From Yponomeuta sedellus (taxonomy: Eukaryota; Arthropoda; Insecta; Lepidoptera; Yponomeutidae): 64,000 nt of DNA. Positions 34,702 to 43,905 of this stretch are shown piece after piece. Under the pieces are notes generated by a model. The model had not been told where the DNA came from and did no database searches. It saw only the letters and a list, made by a program, of their open reading frames with translations. Both the position numbers and the translations under genes were made by a program. How positions within the stretch are numbered: the stretch's first letter is position 1; each line of letters begins with the position of its first letter. The stretch lies in contig OW203740.1 of assembly GCA_934045075.1 (NCBI GenBank), positions 21,217,878 to 21,281,877 of the forward strand, written 5' to 3'.

Positions 34702-37700
34702 TTTTTTTTTTTTCTGGACATCCGGTGAAAAATCCATCATGGACGCCAGGGAAGGGGACCCTGGCAGTGTCGGACTCCTACCGACTAAAAAACACCGAAT
34801 GCCCATCATCTTTTTTCCCTCTAACAGGAGTCAGAGTCCTTGCATATCTTTTGACTTTCTTTGGCTTTCTTTTTATTCTTTTCTTTTTCCATGTTTTTTT
34901 TTTTTTTTGCAATGTTCTTAAATTTAGTACATAGTATTAAATTATATGCTAATTCTCATTTGTCACACATTAGGTCACATATTATATATACTCATATATA
35001 TTTCTATATACTAATCTATACACAACAGTGTACCTACTTTATTTATTCCTATTGCCTACTCTTAATACTATCTTTTTACAGTACTCCAAGAACTTGTCTC
35101 TTACATTATTGTCTTGCATAATTTCGTACAGGTTTTCTTTCCTTATCACTATACCTAATTCTATTTCTATATCTAGCCTATACCTACCGTACGCAGGACA
35201 GTCCGTTACCACATGGATGGAGCTCTCTGCGACGTTTGGGTCGCAGATGCACGCCGGGTTCTCCTTGCACTTGAATCGGTTCAAGTACTCGGAGAACCCG
35301 CCGTGCCCCGTCAATAGCTGTGTCGCAAGGTGGTCGGTAGTAAGCTTTTTTATTATTGGGTATGCCCTTACTGCATCCGGGAAGAACTTTTTCGTTGTTG
35401 TCGCTGTTTCTCCACCCTTATACCGCTCATTCCATTCGTCAAGCGACAACATCCGGATCTGTCGCTTGGCGAATGAGACGGGGCATTTATCGTAGTCTGT
35501 CTTTCGCTTCAGTTTTAAGGCAGCTTCCTTCGCAAGCTCGTCTGCCCTCTCATTTCCCTCTAATCCCGCATGAGCCTTTATCCAATATAGCTTTATTTCT
35601 TTTCCTTGCTGGTGAAGCCTGGTGATGTTGTTCCTTATATTCAAAGCTAATGGATGGAGGGAGACATTGTTTGTTACTGTTTCCAGGGCTGATCTTGAGT
35701 CGCAGAAGAAATTGCAGCTTTGCTGCGTCGCTTGCAGGGCCTGCGTCGTGGCCTCCAGGAGAGCGAGCAGCTCCGCCTGGTAGACCGTGCAGAAGTGGTC
35801 GAGTTTTAACTTCTTGTTTTTTATTTCGACACCATCAAGCCAGATTGAAATTGCGGCCCCGACCTTTCCCTCTATCTTGCTTCCGTCGGTATATATTTTA
35901 AGGCCGCCCCTGTCATGCTCTTCCACTTGTGCACGGTCCGCCAGACAGGTAAACTGCAGTTCCACCATATGTGCCGGGTGTGGTGCTTCGGTGAACAGGA
36001 CGGGTCTCTCCATCTCTCGGTCTCCCACTACCCCCCGGGAATAACCTTTCCTTGCACAGTAAAGTGAGGCCGCTTCCCGGATCCTTATGTCCAAGGGAAG
36101 CAACCCAGCGAGTAGTAGGGCCGAGTTCAGGGAGACCGTTCGATACGCCTTTGTGATTTTTTGAGCAAATCCCCTCTGCACCGTGTTTAACTGTTTTTGG
36201 ACGCCTAGTTTGTTTGTAGCTGGCGCCCACGCACTGGCCGCGTACATGACGACAGGCTCCACCACTGCCGTGTATATGGCTCCGATCACCTCGGGATTCA
36301 GACCCCAGTGGATTTTAGCTGCCCTCGCTAGCTGTTTATAGAGACCAAGTGCCTTACGGCAGACATTGGCCACATGTGCGTTGAAAGTTAGCTTGTCATC
36401 CACTGTGAGTCCTAAGATTTTGATCTCCCGGGACAGTTCAATGTCCACCCCGCCCATGCTCAGCCGTGGGGAGTCGTACTTCAATTTCTTTGTAATTACC
36501 ATTGCCTTGGTCTTGTGTGGTGCAAAGTTAAGCTTGTTTCTGACTCCCCACTTCCGGACATGCGCGAGGGCGGCATCGGCCTGCCCCTGAATATCAATGG
36601 CCGTATCTCCCGAGAAGATCAGAACCACATCATCAGCAAACGCTTGGCAGTAGTGACCCCTGCCCTCCAGATCTTTTAGGAGAGGATCCAGCAGCAGGTT
36701 CCAGAACGTTGGCCCCCCTATGGAGCCCTGGACGCACCCCTTACTGGTCGTTCTCTTGTGTTCTGCTCCCGCGTATCTGACTCTAACTTTTCTGTCGGAC
36801 AGGTAGGAGTCAACCAGACGTCTGAGATTCACCGGACATGTCGTCTCGGCCAATCTGCATCGTATGGCGGGCCACCACGCGTTGTCGAAGGCTCCCTCTA
36901 TGTCAAGTGAAACCACTGTTACAATCTTTTTATCTTCCACTTTTGATCGTATGTACTCAATCATGACATAGAGGGAGTCCTCGGTGCCACGCTGTGGTGT
37001 GAACCCGAACTGCCTCTCGCTCATGCCCGGCAGAACGTGGAACCTGATCCTTCTGACCATCATCTTTTCCAGTATCTTCCCAAATACAGGCAACAGTCCG
37101 ATAGGCCGGTAAGACTTGGCATGGGTATAGTCTTCTTTTCCTGGTTTTCTCAGAACTGCTATGACGGCCTCCTTCCAATCACCGGGGAAGTGACTGAGGG
37201 CCAAGCATTTGTTGGCGAGTGCCAATAGGACTTGCGGATCATGATCGACGACAGCCCCGCATATGTCGGCCGTGAATCCATCGAGTCCCGGGGCCTTTTT
37301 GGGGTTGAAACTCGACGCGGCCCACTGCAGCTCCGCCATGGTAAATGGAGGATCACATGTTTCACCATGTCCCCTCTCATTTACCATGTCGGCCTTAGCC
37401 CGCACTTGCATGTGGTCCACACTATCGGTTCGAGTTTCATCCTCCGGGTAGAAAGTGTCGGCCAGCAACTTGGCCGACTCTTCGTTATCAAGCGCCTCCC
37501 CGTTACTGACCAGAACAACATCTTCCTCCCGTTTGGTGATGCGCCCTATGACTCGATAGATTCCGTCCCACATACTCTCCCTGTCCTGCTTTTCGCAGAA
37601 CGTTTTCCAACTGGAGGTCTGAGCCCTCCTCGCCTCAGTTTCGTAGGCTTCCTTTGCCCGGAGGTACTGAGCTACCACCCATGCTCGGCGAGTGGGTGCC

Positions 37701-38761
37701 GCACAGCGTATTCTTCTCTTTTTGGTCATGACCTCCCTTTTAAGCTGTGTAAGTTCCTCGGTCCACCAAGGCAACCGTCCTTGCTTTCGGTCAGTGACTT
37801 TTGGAATTGATTCATCGCAAGCTATTTTAACAGTTTTTATAAATTTTTCTACCACTTTTTCTAATTTTTCTGTATTTTCTATCCCGTCTATTGCTTCTTT
37901 ACTAATCTTTTCCTTTTCCCAAAATTGATCCAATTTCTTATGAAACAGACCCCATTTTGCCTTCCTTGTGTTGTATGTCCTTGTTGTTCTTTTGATGTCA
38001 ATTCCAACTGCCTTTTCTAGACTGATGTCAAACACTATTGCCCTGTGGTCCGAGCTGGTCACATCCTCCGAGACCTTCCAGTTCTCCACCCGACCGAGCA
38101 TATCCTCCGAGCAAATGGTCACATCGACACAGCTTGTGTAACGTTTGCCTCCCCTGATGGTGTCGAATGTGGGCCCTGTACCTTGGTTAAGTATGTGCCA
38201 GTCGAGTTCGCCGATCATGCCCGCAATTGCCTCTCCTCTATGGTCCACTCGCTCGCTACCCCACCATGTGTTCCACGCGTTAACGTCTCCACCCAGCAGC
38301 AGACACGCAGTGCCAATCTCATTTGCCACCTTCTCTAACCATTCGATGTAGGGTTCAATTGGGCTATCACCTTCCAGGTACATTGACACCACTCCTATTT
38401 GTGTTGCCCCTGTCTTCAACTTAATGACGGTAATGTTAGGGGTCGTAAGTGTTGGGCAATGTGTGATGTCGAGATTCCTGTCGAAAAGCACAATCGCGGA
38501 CTTGTTTACTTTGGCGGCGTTGTTGTCGCACTGCACCACTCTTGTACCTGGATAAGTTTTGAGCCTCCCAGTGTTCCCAACATATGGTTCCTGTACAATG
38601 GCGAGAGCCACCTTCCTTTTAACTGCCTCTACCATCAACTCAGCAGTGGCTAGCTTGCTCCTTTGCAGGTTGGCTTGTATCACTGCAAATCTGCTGCCGG
38701 ATGGGGTGTTTTCGCCAGGGACGCCTTTAGCAGTAGCAGTAGGACCGAGCAAACATATATA
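34702..38761 (-). mobile_element. LINE-1: RNase-H-bearing R1/LOA-like LINE, ORF1 missing
   Basis: Poly-T at 34702-34713 joined to telomeric GGTT. A 3' UTR of about 320 bp (A+T-rich, nothing recognised) is followed by ORF2. The right edge is close to the start of ORF2, at ATATATA, where gypsy element 2 inserted. Across that element the sequence continues straight into the A+T tail of LINE-2, with no telomeric repeat. Confidence 0.82.
35039..38752 (-). CDS. LINE-1 ORF2: endonuclease, RT, RNase H, CCHC
   Basis: About 1,237 codons without a stop. The start codon is lost: the frame begins at a TTG next to the truncation. APE endonuclease: QANLQRSKLATAEL, VQEPYVG, GGDVNAWNTWWGS, SSDHRAIVF. Linker WWTEELTQLKRE. 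RT: KSYRPIGLLPVFGKILEKM, SLDIEGAFDNAWW, CVQGSIGGPTFWN, catalytic QAFADDVVL (F in place of the common Y). RNase H: YTDGSKIEG, YQAELLALLE, CDSRSALE, NERADELAKE. C-terminal CICDPNVAESSIHVVTDC finger. All catalytic residues are present; only ORF1 and the true 5' end are missing. Confidence 0.9.
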   Translation of the reverse strand: MLGPTATAKGVPGENTPSGSRFAVIQANLQRSKLATAELMVEAVKRKVALAIVQEPYVGNTGRLKTYPGTRVVQCDNNAAKVNKSAIVLFDRNLDITHCPTLTTPNITVIKLKTGATQIGVVSMYLEGDSPIEPYIEWLEKVANEIGTACLLLGGDVNAWNTWWGSERVDHRGEAIAGMIGELDWHILNQGTGPTFDTIRGGKRYTSCVDVTICSEDMLGRVENWKVSEDVTSSDHRAIVFDISLEKAVGIDIKRTTRTYNTRKAKWGLFHKKLDQFWEKEKISKEAIDGIENTEKLEKVVEKFIKTVKIACDESIPKVTDRKQGRLPWWTEELTQLKREVMTKKRRIRCAAPTRRAWVVAQYLRAKEAYETEARRAQTSSWKTFCEKQDRESMWDGIYRVIGRITKREEDVVLVSNGEALDNEESAKLLADTFYPEDETRTDSVDHMQVRAKADMVNERGHGETCDPPFTMAELQWAASSFNPKKAPGLDGFTADICGAVVDHDPQVLLALANKCLALSHFPGDWKEAVIAVLRKPGKEDYTHAKSYRPIGLLPVFGKILEKMMVRRIRFHVLPGMSERQFGFTPQRGTEDSLYVMIEYIRSKVEDKKIVTVVSLDIEGAFDNAWWPAIRCRLAETTCPVNLRRLVDSYLSDRKVRVRYAGAEHKRTTSKGCVQGSIGGPTFWNLLLDPLLKDLEGRGHYCQAFADDVVLIFSGDTAIDIQGQADAALAHVRKWGVRNKLNFAPHKTKAMVITKKLKYDSPRLSMGGVDIELSREIKILGLTVDDKLTFNAHVANVCRKALGLYKQLARAAKIHWGLNPEVIGAIYTAVVEPVVMYAASAWAPATNKLGVQKQLNTVQRGFAQKITKAYRTVSLNSALLLAGLLPLDIRIREAASLYCARKGYSRGVVGDREMERPVLFTEAPHPAHMVELQFTCLADRAQVEEHDRGGLKIYTDGSKIEGKVGAAISIWLDGVEIKNKKLKLDHFCTVYQAELLALLEATTQALQATQQSCNFFCDSRSALETVTNNVSLHPLALNIRNNITRLHQQGKEIKLYWIKAHAGLEGNERADELAKEAALKLKRKTDYDKCPVSFAKRQIRMLSLDEWNERYKGGETATTTKKFFPDAVRAYPIIKKLTTDHLATQLLTGHGGFSEYLNRFKCKENPACICDPNVAESSIHVVTDCPAYGRYRLDIEIELGIVIRKENLYEIMQDNNVRDKFLEYCKKIVLRVGNRNK

Positions 38762-38949
38762 TGTGGGAATGGAACGTTGATGGACTGAGTAGAATGGAAT
38801 GCAAGATGTGAGCGAGAGATAAGTGTGAGAGCGGGATAAAAGACTAAGATGGGGATTGTCTGTAACTGGGTTGGGCTCTGAGAGAAGACGAATAAAAATT
38901 AAAGAAATTCACTGAGCTTTATTATTTTGCTCAAAAACACATCCCTACA
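38762..38949 (+). repeat. 5' LTR of gypsy element 2
   Basis: 188 bp, TGTGGG...CCTACA, with AATAAA-like bases near the end. Identical to 43718-43905. Confidence 0.92.
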
Positions 38950-38953
38950 TTTT

Positions 38954-38971
38954 TGGGGGCTCGTCCGGGAT
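38954..38971 (+). promoter_or_regulatory. Primer binding site, tRNA-Pro type
   Basis: TGGGGGCTCGTCCGGGAT, four bases after the LTR. It is the same 18-base site used by murine leukaemia-type retroviruses with tRNA-Pro, so the match is to a conserved tRNA and does not imply kinship. Confidence 0.8.
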
Positions 38972-39080
38972 GTGGGCAGAATAAAGGAGGCAAGTGATTA
39001 CGACGTAAAACGAAGATACGACGACGACGACGAACGACACCGCGTGTCGGTGAAGACGGAAGACGCCATTACCCGGTGCA

Positions 39081-42000
39081 TTGCACTACGAAGACGAACT
39101 ACGACGTGTGCGCATGGCCGAGAACTTAAAATCCACCCAAACGACGACGACGACTACAGCTACTACGAGTAATACGACGCAACAAACGACGAGTCGACTC
39201 ATTATGATTGAAGCAACCATGGACCCCACGTGCGGAATCGCTAAGTACAGCTCGGACGATCCGACATATTCTGCGTCTAAATGGGCCCAGGATATTGAGG
39301 ATAATGCGGAAATATTCAACTGGACGCCTCAACAAAAGCTAATTATAGCGCGAAGATCTATCACGGGCACGGCAGAACTGTGGCTCAGGACAGAAAAGGT
39401 GCACAAGTCATTCGAAGAGCTCAAGACGGCCATTTTGAAGGAATTTCCAGAAGCCTTGAATTCCAAAGAAATGCACGAAGCAATGGCAGCGCGTGTGAAG
39501 AGACGTGATGAATCGTACTATCAGTACATGCTCATTATGAAAGAGATGGGAAAAAGAGCTAAATTTCCTGACTACGTTTCAATCCAGTATATCATAGATG
39601 GAATCCTGGATACAGAGGTAAACAAGATGGTACTTTATGGAACTACAACATATCCTGTCCTCAAGGAGAAACTTACACTTTATGAAAAGATTAAAGAAAA
39701 GACAGTGCATCAGGTCACCCGGAACCGTACAGAAACTAAGAAGCATCAACCCAGCGTCAACAAACGGTGCTACAATTGCGGCGAGGCTAATCATGTGGCT
39801 ACAATGTGTCGCAATGGAATTAAATGTTTTCGCTGCAACAAATTCGGCCATAAGGGCAATGAGTGCAACGAACCGGCGGCCACAGGCGGCAGCGGCAGAC
39901 CGTCGGTAATGCAGCAACATAGTTCGGCGGGTGGCGCCACCGCATACAAACCCGCGAGTCAGTCGGCAAAGCAGCGCTCCGCCATGTTTGGAAACACAGC
40001 CAATCAGGACAGCGGAACGGAAATTCACGATGGCGGCCAAATGTCATCGAGTGACAGCACTGGAGAGGTTATGCAGGTCGTAAACAAGACGGAATCGACA
40101 AACAAAGCGGTAAAATCAGTGATTTTAGATGGAAAAACTGTTAGTGCGTTGATCGATACGGGAAGCGACTTAAATTTAATGGCGGATAACTTCTACAACG
40201 AACTCTCGATTGCGAAACAAAACGAAGATATGGTGTTAACAGGAATTGGACTGACAAAAATAAGATCGAGTGGTAAATGTACTGTAAGTGTTTACATCGA
40301 CGACCATGAATACAACGAGGTTACATTCCATATTGTTCCGCAAAGCTGTATGCCTTATAGGTTAATTATTGGGCAAGAATTTCTTCATAATATCTTTATG
40401 GTTATGTCTGAGGGTTCTATTTGTTTGATGCCACAAGAGGAAGAATGGTTGATGAGAGTGAACTGTTGTATGAGTAATGAGGATGTTGCAGGTTCGATCG
40501 CAGACCCCATAGTTAAAGGTGAGGTGCAGAAGCTTGTCGAAGAGTATACTCCGACTGGCACAAAGGAGTCGCCAATTGAGATGAAGATTATCCTGAAAGA
40601 TGAAATCCCTGTAGCCCAGCGGCCAAGACGGGTGTCGCTAGGTGAGCAAAGGCTTATTGAAGAGCAGGTGAGGGAGTGGCTAGCCAATGGAATAATTCAG
40701 GTAAGCTATTCTGAATATTCTAGTCCATTAGTGTTGGTTAAGAAAAAAGATGGATCTACGAGAGTGTGTGTTGACTATCGCTTGTTAAATAAAAAGATTA
40801 TCAAAGATGAATTCCCACTTCCCTTGATTGATGACTTGATAGATAAATTGAGACATGCTACTGTTTTTAGTGTCCTGGACTTAAAGAATGGATTTTTCCA
40901 CCTGAAAGTAAGCAAAGAATCGGTGCAATACACATCGTTTGTCACACACAATGGACAGTTCGAGTTCCTACGTGCGCCTTTCGGTCTGTGTTTGTCCCCT
41001 AAGTATTTCATGAGATTCATTACAGTTATTTTTAGAGAACTGATAGCTGCAAATGTTATGATGATTTTCATTGATGACATAATCATTCCAGCTACCAATG
41101 AAAAAGAAGCAGTGGATAAACTACGTGTGGTACTGAATGTGGCCTCACAGCATGGCTTAGAGATAAATTGGAAGAAAGCCAGACTCATAACGCCTGAGAT
41201 AGAATACCTAGGTCATCTCATTAAAGACGGAGAAGTACGACCAAGCCCGGCAAAGATAGAAGCAGTAAAGAAGTATCCGGAGCCTAAGAATGCAAAGCAA
41301 GTAATGAGTTTTATAGGTCTCACGTCTTACTTCAGAAAGTATATTCCACATTATGCAATGATCGCCAAGCCTTTGTCCGACCTGTTAAAGAAGGATGTTG
41401 TGTTTACTTTTGACGAAGAACAAAGGCAAGCCTTTAACACACTTAAAGAAAGACTGACGAGTGACCCTGTGCTAAAGATATACGATCCTAAGCTACCGAC
41501 TGAGCTACACACAGATGCATCAAGCCAAGCACTAGCTGCAATACTCCTACAGGAGCAAGAAGATGGTAACTTGCATCCGGTACATTATATGAGTCATAAA
41601 ACAAGTGAATCAGAAAGTAGATATTCCAGCTATGAGTTAGAAGCATTGGCCGTGGTTCAGGGAGTAAAGAAATTCCGGCATTATCTATATGGAATACACT
41701 TTAAAATAGTAACAGATTGTAAAGCATTTGAATTGACTCTAAAGAAGAAAGATCTTACCGCAAAAGTGGCCCGATGGGCACTAATTCTAGATGAGTTTGA
41801 TTATGTAATTGAACATCGATCTGGTACAAGAATGCGCCATGCAGATGCACTAAGCCGCTACCCGTTTGTAGCAGCTGTAACAAGTCTAAGTGAGGATGTG
41901 AAACAAGCACAGAAGAGAGATGAGGAGCTTAATGCTATACGACAGCTAGTAGAAAAGGACGGAAGTTACCAAGATTTCTGGATGGATAATGGTATCCTTT

Positions 42001-43091
42001 ACAGAGGCAACCAGAAACAGATGATGGTCCCGAGGTCAATGGAAAAAGAAATTGTTAGGAGAGTGCATCAGAAAGGGCATTTCTCAACAAAGAAGATGAA
42101 AGAAGCAATAAGTAAAGATTACTACATAAGAAGTCTTGATAAAATTATAGAAGAAGCAATACTAAGTTGCATTCCATGTCTTTTAGCAACCAGGAAAGAA
42201 GGCAAGCAGGAAGGCTACTTAAATCCAATAGAAAAGGAAGGAACGCCACTGCATACTCTGCACTTGGATCACATAGGGCCTTTAACAGAAACAAGAAAGC
42301 AGTACAACTACATACTTACAATGGTGGATGCATTTACAAAGTTTGTATGGCTTTTTCCTACCAAATCAACTTCTAGTGCTGAGGTGCTGAATAAGCTTCG
42401 TGTTCACCAGCAGACTTTTGGTAATCCCTCCAGGATCATAACTGACAGAGGAACAGCATTTACGAGCGGAGATTTTAAAAGCTTTTGTAAAGAAGAGAAC
42501 ATTCAACATGTGACAATTACCACTGGAATACCAAGAGGCAATGGACAAGTGGAAAGAATTCATCGTATACTAATTCCAATGCTAACCAAGCTATGTCTCG
42601 AAGATAAGTCTTTATGGTTCAAGCATGTCAGTCGTGTACAAAGAGCTATAAATAGCACATACCAGAGAAGCATTGATATGTCACCATTTGAGCTGCTAGT
42701 AGGCATCAAGATGAAATGCAAGGAAGATGTGGCAATTATGGAGTTATTACAGAAAGAAGTTAGTCAGAATTTCCAAGAAGAGCGAGAAAAACTAAGACAG
42801 TCTGCTAAACAGCAAATACAGAAAATTCAAGAAGAAAATAAGAAGAGTTATTACAGGAAAAGAAAGCCAAGTAACAAGTATGAGCTTAATGACTTAGTGG
42901 CAATCAAAAGGACTCAGTTTGGCCCCGGTCTTAAGTTAAAACCACACTTTCTAGGACCCTATCAGGTGGTAAAAGTAAAACGGAACGATCGCTATGATGT
43001 AGAGAAACTTTATGATGACACTGAAGGTCCGAAGAAAACTTCCAGTGCTGCAGACTTAATGAAAAAGTGGCCCAGTGAAAATATTGACTAG
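39081..43091 (+). CDS. gag-pol: Gypsy element 2 Gag-Pol polyprotein
   Basis: 1,336 residues in one frame. Gag capsid region about 60-215; two CCHC knuckles about 230-268 (CYNCGEANHVATMC, CFRCNKFGHKGNEC); aspartic protease with LIDTGSDLN near 357; RT about 515-700 with VDYRLLNKK and a catalytic IFIDDII near 662, where F replaces the usual Y of YxDD; RNase H with HTDASSQALAA and SYELEALAVV; integrase about 990-1255 with an HHCC finger (HQKGHF...CIPC) and core D, D, E in LDHIGPL, ITDRGTAF and GQVERIHR. A fused Gag-Pol without a stop means no frameshift is needed. Several in-frame ATGs lie near the start (39081, 39114, 39204), so the exact start is open. Confidence 0.9.
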   Translation: MHYEDELRRVRMAENLKSTQTTTTTTATTSNTTQQTTSRLIMIEATMDPTCGIAKYSSDDPTYSASKWAQDIEDNAEIFNWTPQQKLIIARRSITGTAELWLRTEKVHKSFEELKTAILKEFPEALNSKEMHEAMAARVKRRDESYYQYMLIMKEMGKRAKFPDYVSIQYIIDGILDTEVNKMVLYGTTTYPVLKEKLTLYEKIKEKTVHQVTRNRTETKKHQPSVNKRCYNCGEANHVATMCRNGIKCFRCNKFGHKGNECNEPAATGGSGRPSVMQQHSSAGGATAYKPASQSAKQRSAMFGNTANQDSGTEIHDGGQMSSSDSTGEVMQVVNKTESTNKAVKSVILDGKTVSALIDTGSDLNLMADNFYNELSIAKQNEDMVLTGIGLTKIRSSGKCTVSVYIDDHEYNEVTFHIVPQSCMPYRLIIGQEFLHNIFMVMSEGSICLMPQEEEWLMRVNCCMSNEDVAGSIADPIVKGEVQKLVEEYTPTGTKESPIEMKIILKDEIPVAQRPRRVSLGEQRLIEEQVREWLANGIIQVSYSEYSSPLVLVKKKDGSTRVCVDYRLLNKKIIKDEFPLPLIDDLIDKLRHATVFSVLDLKNGFFHLKVSKESVQYTSFVTHNGQFEFLRAPFGLCLSPKYFMRFITVIFRELIAANVMMIFIDDIIIPATNEKEAVDKLRVVLNVASQHGLEINWKKARLITPEIEYLGHLIKDGEVRPSPAKIEAVKKYPEPKNAKQVMSFIGLTSYFRKYIPHYAMIAKPLSDLLKKDVVFTFDEEQRQAFNTLKERLTSDPVLKIYDPKLPTELHTDASSQALAAILLQEQEDGNLHPVHYMSHKTSESESRYSSYELEALAVVQGVKKFRHYLYGIHFKIVTDCKAFELTLKKKDLTAKVARWALILDEFDYVIEHRSGTRMRHADALSRYPFVAAVTSLSEDVKQAQKRDEELNAIRQLVEKDGSYQDFWMDNGILYRGNQKQMMVPRSMEKEIVRRVHQKGHFSTKKMKEAISKDYYIRSLDKIIEEAILSCIPCLLATRKEGKQEGYLNPIEKEGTPLHTLHLDHIGPLTETRKQYNYILTMVDAFTKFVWLFPTKSTSSAEVLNKLRVHQQTFGNPSRIITDRGTAFTSGDFKSFCKEENIQHVTITTGIPRGNGQVERIHRILIPMLTKLCLEDKSLWFKHVSRVQRAINSTYQRSIDMSPFELLVGIKMKCKEDVAIMELLQKEVSQNFQEEREKLRQSAKQQIQKIQEENKKSYYRKRKPSNKYELNDLVAIKRTQFGPGLKLKPHFLGPYQVVKVKRNDRYDVEKLYDDTEGPKKTSSAADLMKKWPSENID

Positions 43092-43717
43092 GTGAGTGAT
43101 CAGATTGAATGAGGATGAAAGTGATTTTGAATGTCAGAATGAAGAATGAATGGCTAAACCAATTTGTACTAATTGCATTTCTCTTACGTGTCATTTCACT
43201 TAGATTCCTCAGCATAACCTAGGACTAGATCTACGTATTTCTTTAAGATTGTCTGCCTAAAATCATAGTGAGTAGGTTGTTAATTGTAAAACGGGTGTTT
43301 ACTCAATAGAATTTAAGTTTGAAATTTACTTTAATTAACTTAAAGTGTATGAATTATGTCTTGAATAAGAACCTAGAGTGTTAAACGAATTATTATTAAG
43401 ATAATTACCTACGTGTTTTCTAAATTCGATTGTTAAAATTACATTGGAGCTAATATAGTGCTATGAATGTTGATATGTTGATATTGTGTTAATAATGGTA
43501 AGGTAAAGTGGTACATATTGTTTATTTACTTAGTTTTTGGTTGAGCATTGACCTGTTATAAGGCTGTTGAACTTTATGTTGAATATTTTGGATGGTTGTT
43601 AGAGATTTCTATGTTTATTTCATGCTATGTCTTAAGTTGTGTTTAGATGTTAAGTAGATTTAAGAGGAGAATAGGGGCAGCATATCTGTGGACAGATATG
43701 AAAGTAGGATGGCCGAA

Positions 43718-43905
43718 TGTGGGAATGGAACGTTGATGGACTGAGTAGAATGGAATGCAAGATGTGAGCGAGAGATAAGTGTGAGAGCGGGATAAAAGAC
43801 TAAGATGGGGATTGTCTGTAACTGGGTTGGGCTCTGAGAGAAGACGAATAAAAATTAAAGAAATTCACTGAGCTTTATTATTTTGCTCAAAAACACATCC
43901 CTACA
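43718..43905 (+). repeat. 3' LTR of gypsy element 2
   Basis: 188 bp, no difference seen from the 5' LTR. Confidence 0.92.

Larger units (their letters stand above)
38762..43905 (+). mobile_element. Ty3/gypsy LTR element 2 (intact, recent)
   Basis: 5.1 kb with identical 188-bp LTRs, one uninterrupted gag-pol frame, and TATA (up to TATATA) on both sides as target duplication. No env. A 626-bp non-coding stretch (43092-43717) separates the ORF from the 3' LTR; it is A+T-rich with a purine-rich AAGAGGAGAATAGGGG at about 43660, roughly 45 bp before the LTR. Confidence 0.92.

Noticed and set aside
35039..38752. Assigning LINE-1, LINE-2 and LINE-4 firmly to TRAS or SART
   Set aside because: They sit in or near TTAGG with TRAS-type polarity, but carry an RNase H domain that the R1/TRAS-like LINE at 8659 lacks. 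The clade needs a tree, so I use R1/LOA-like only.
43092..43717. Env or accessory gene after integrase in gypsy element 2
   Set aside because: All frames are broken by stops; only a purine-rich stretch near the 3' LTR is of note.
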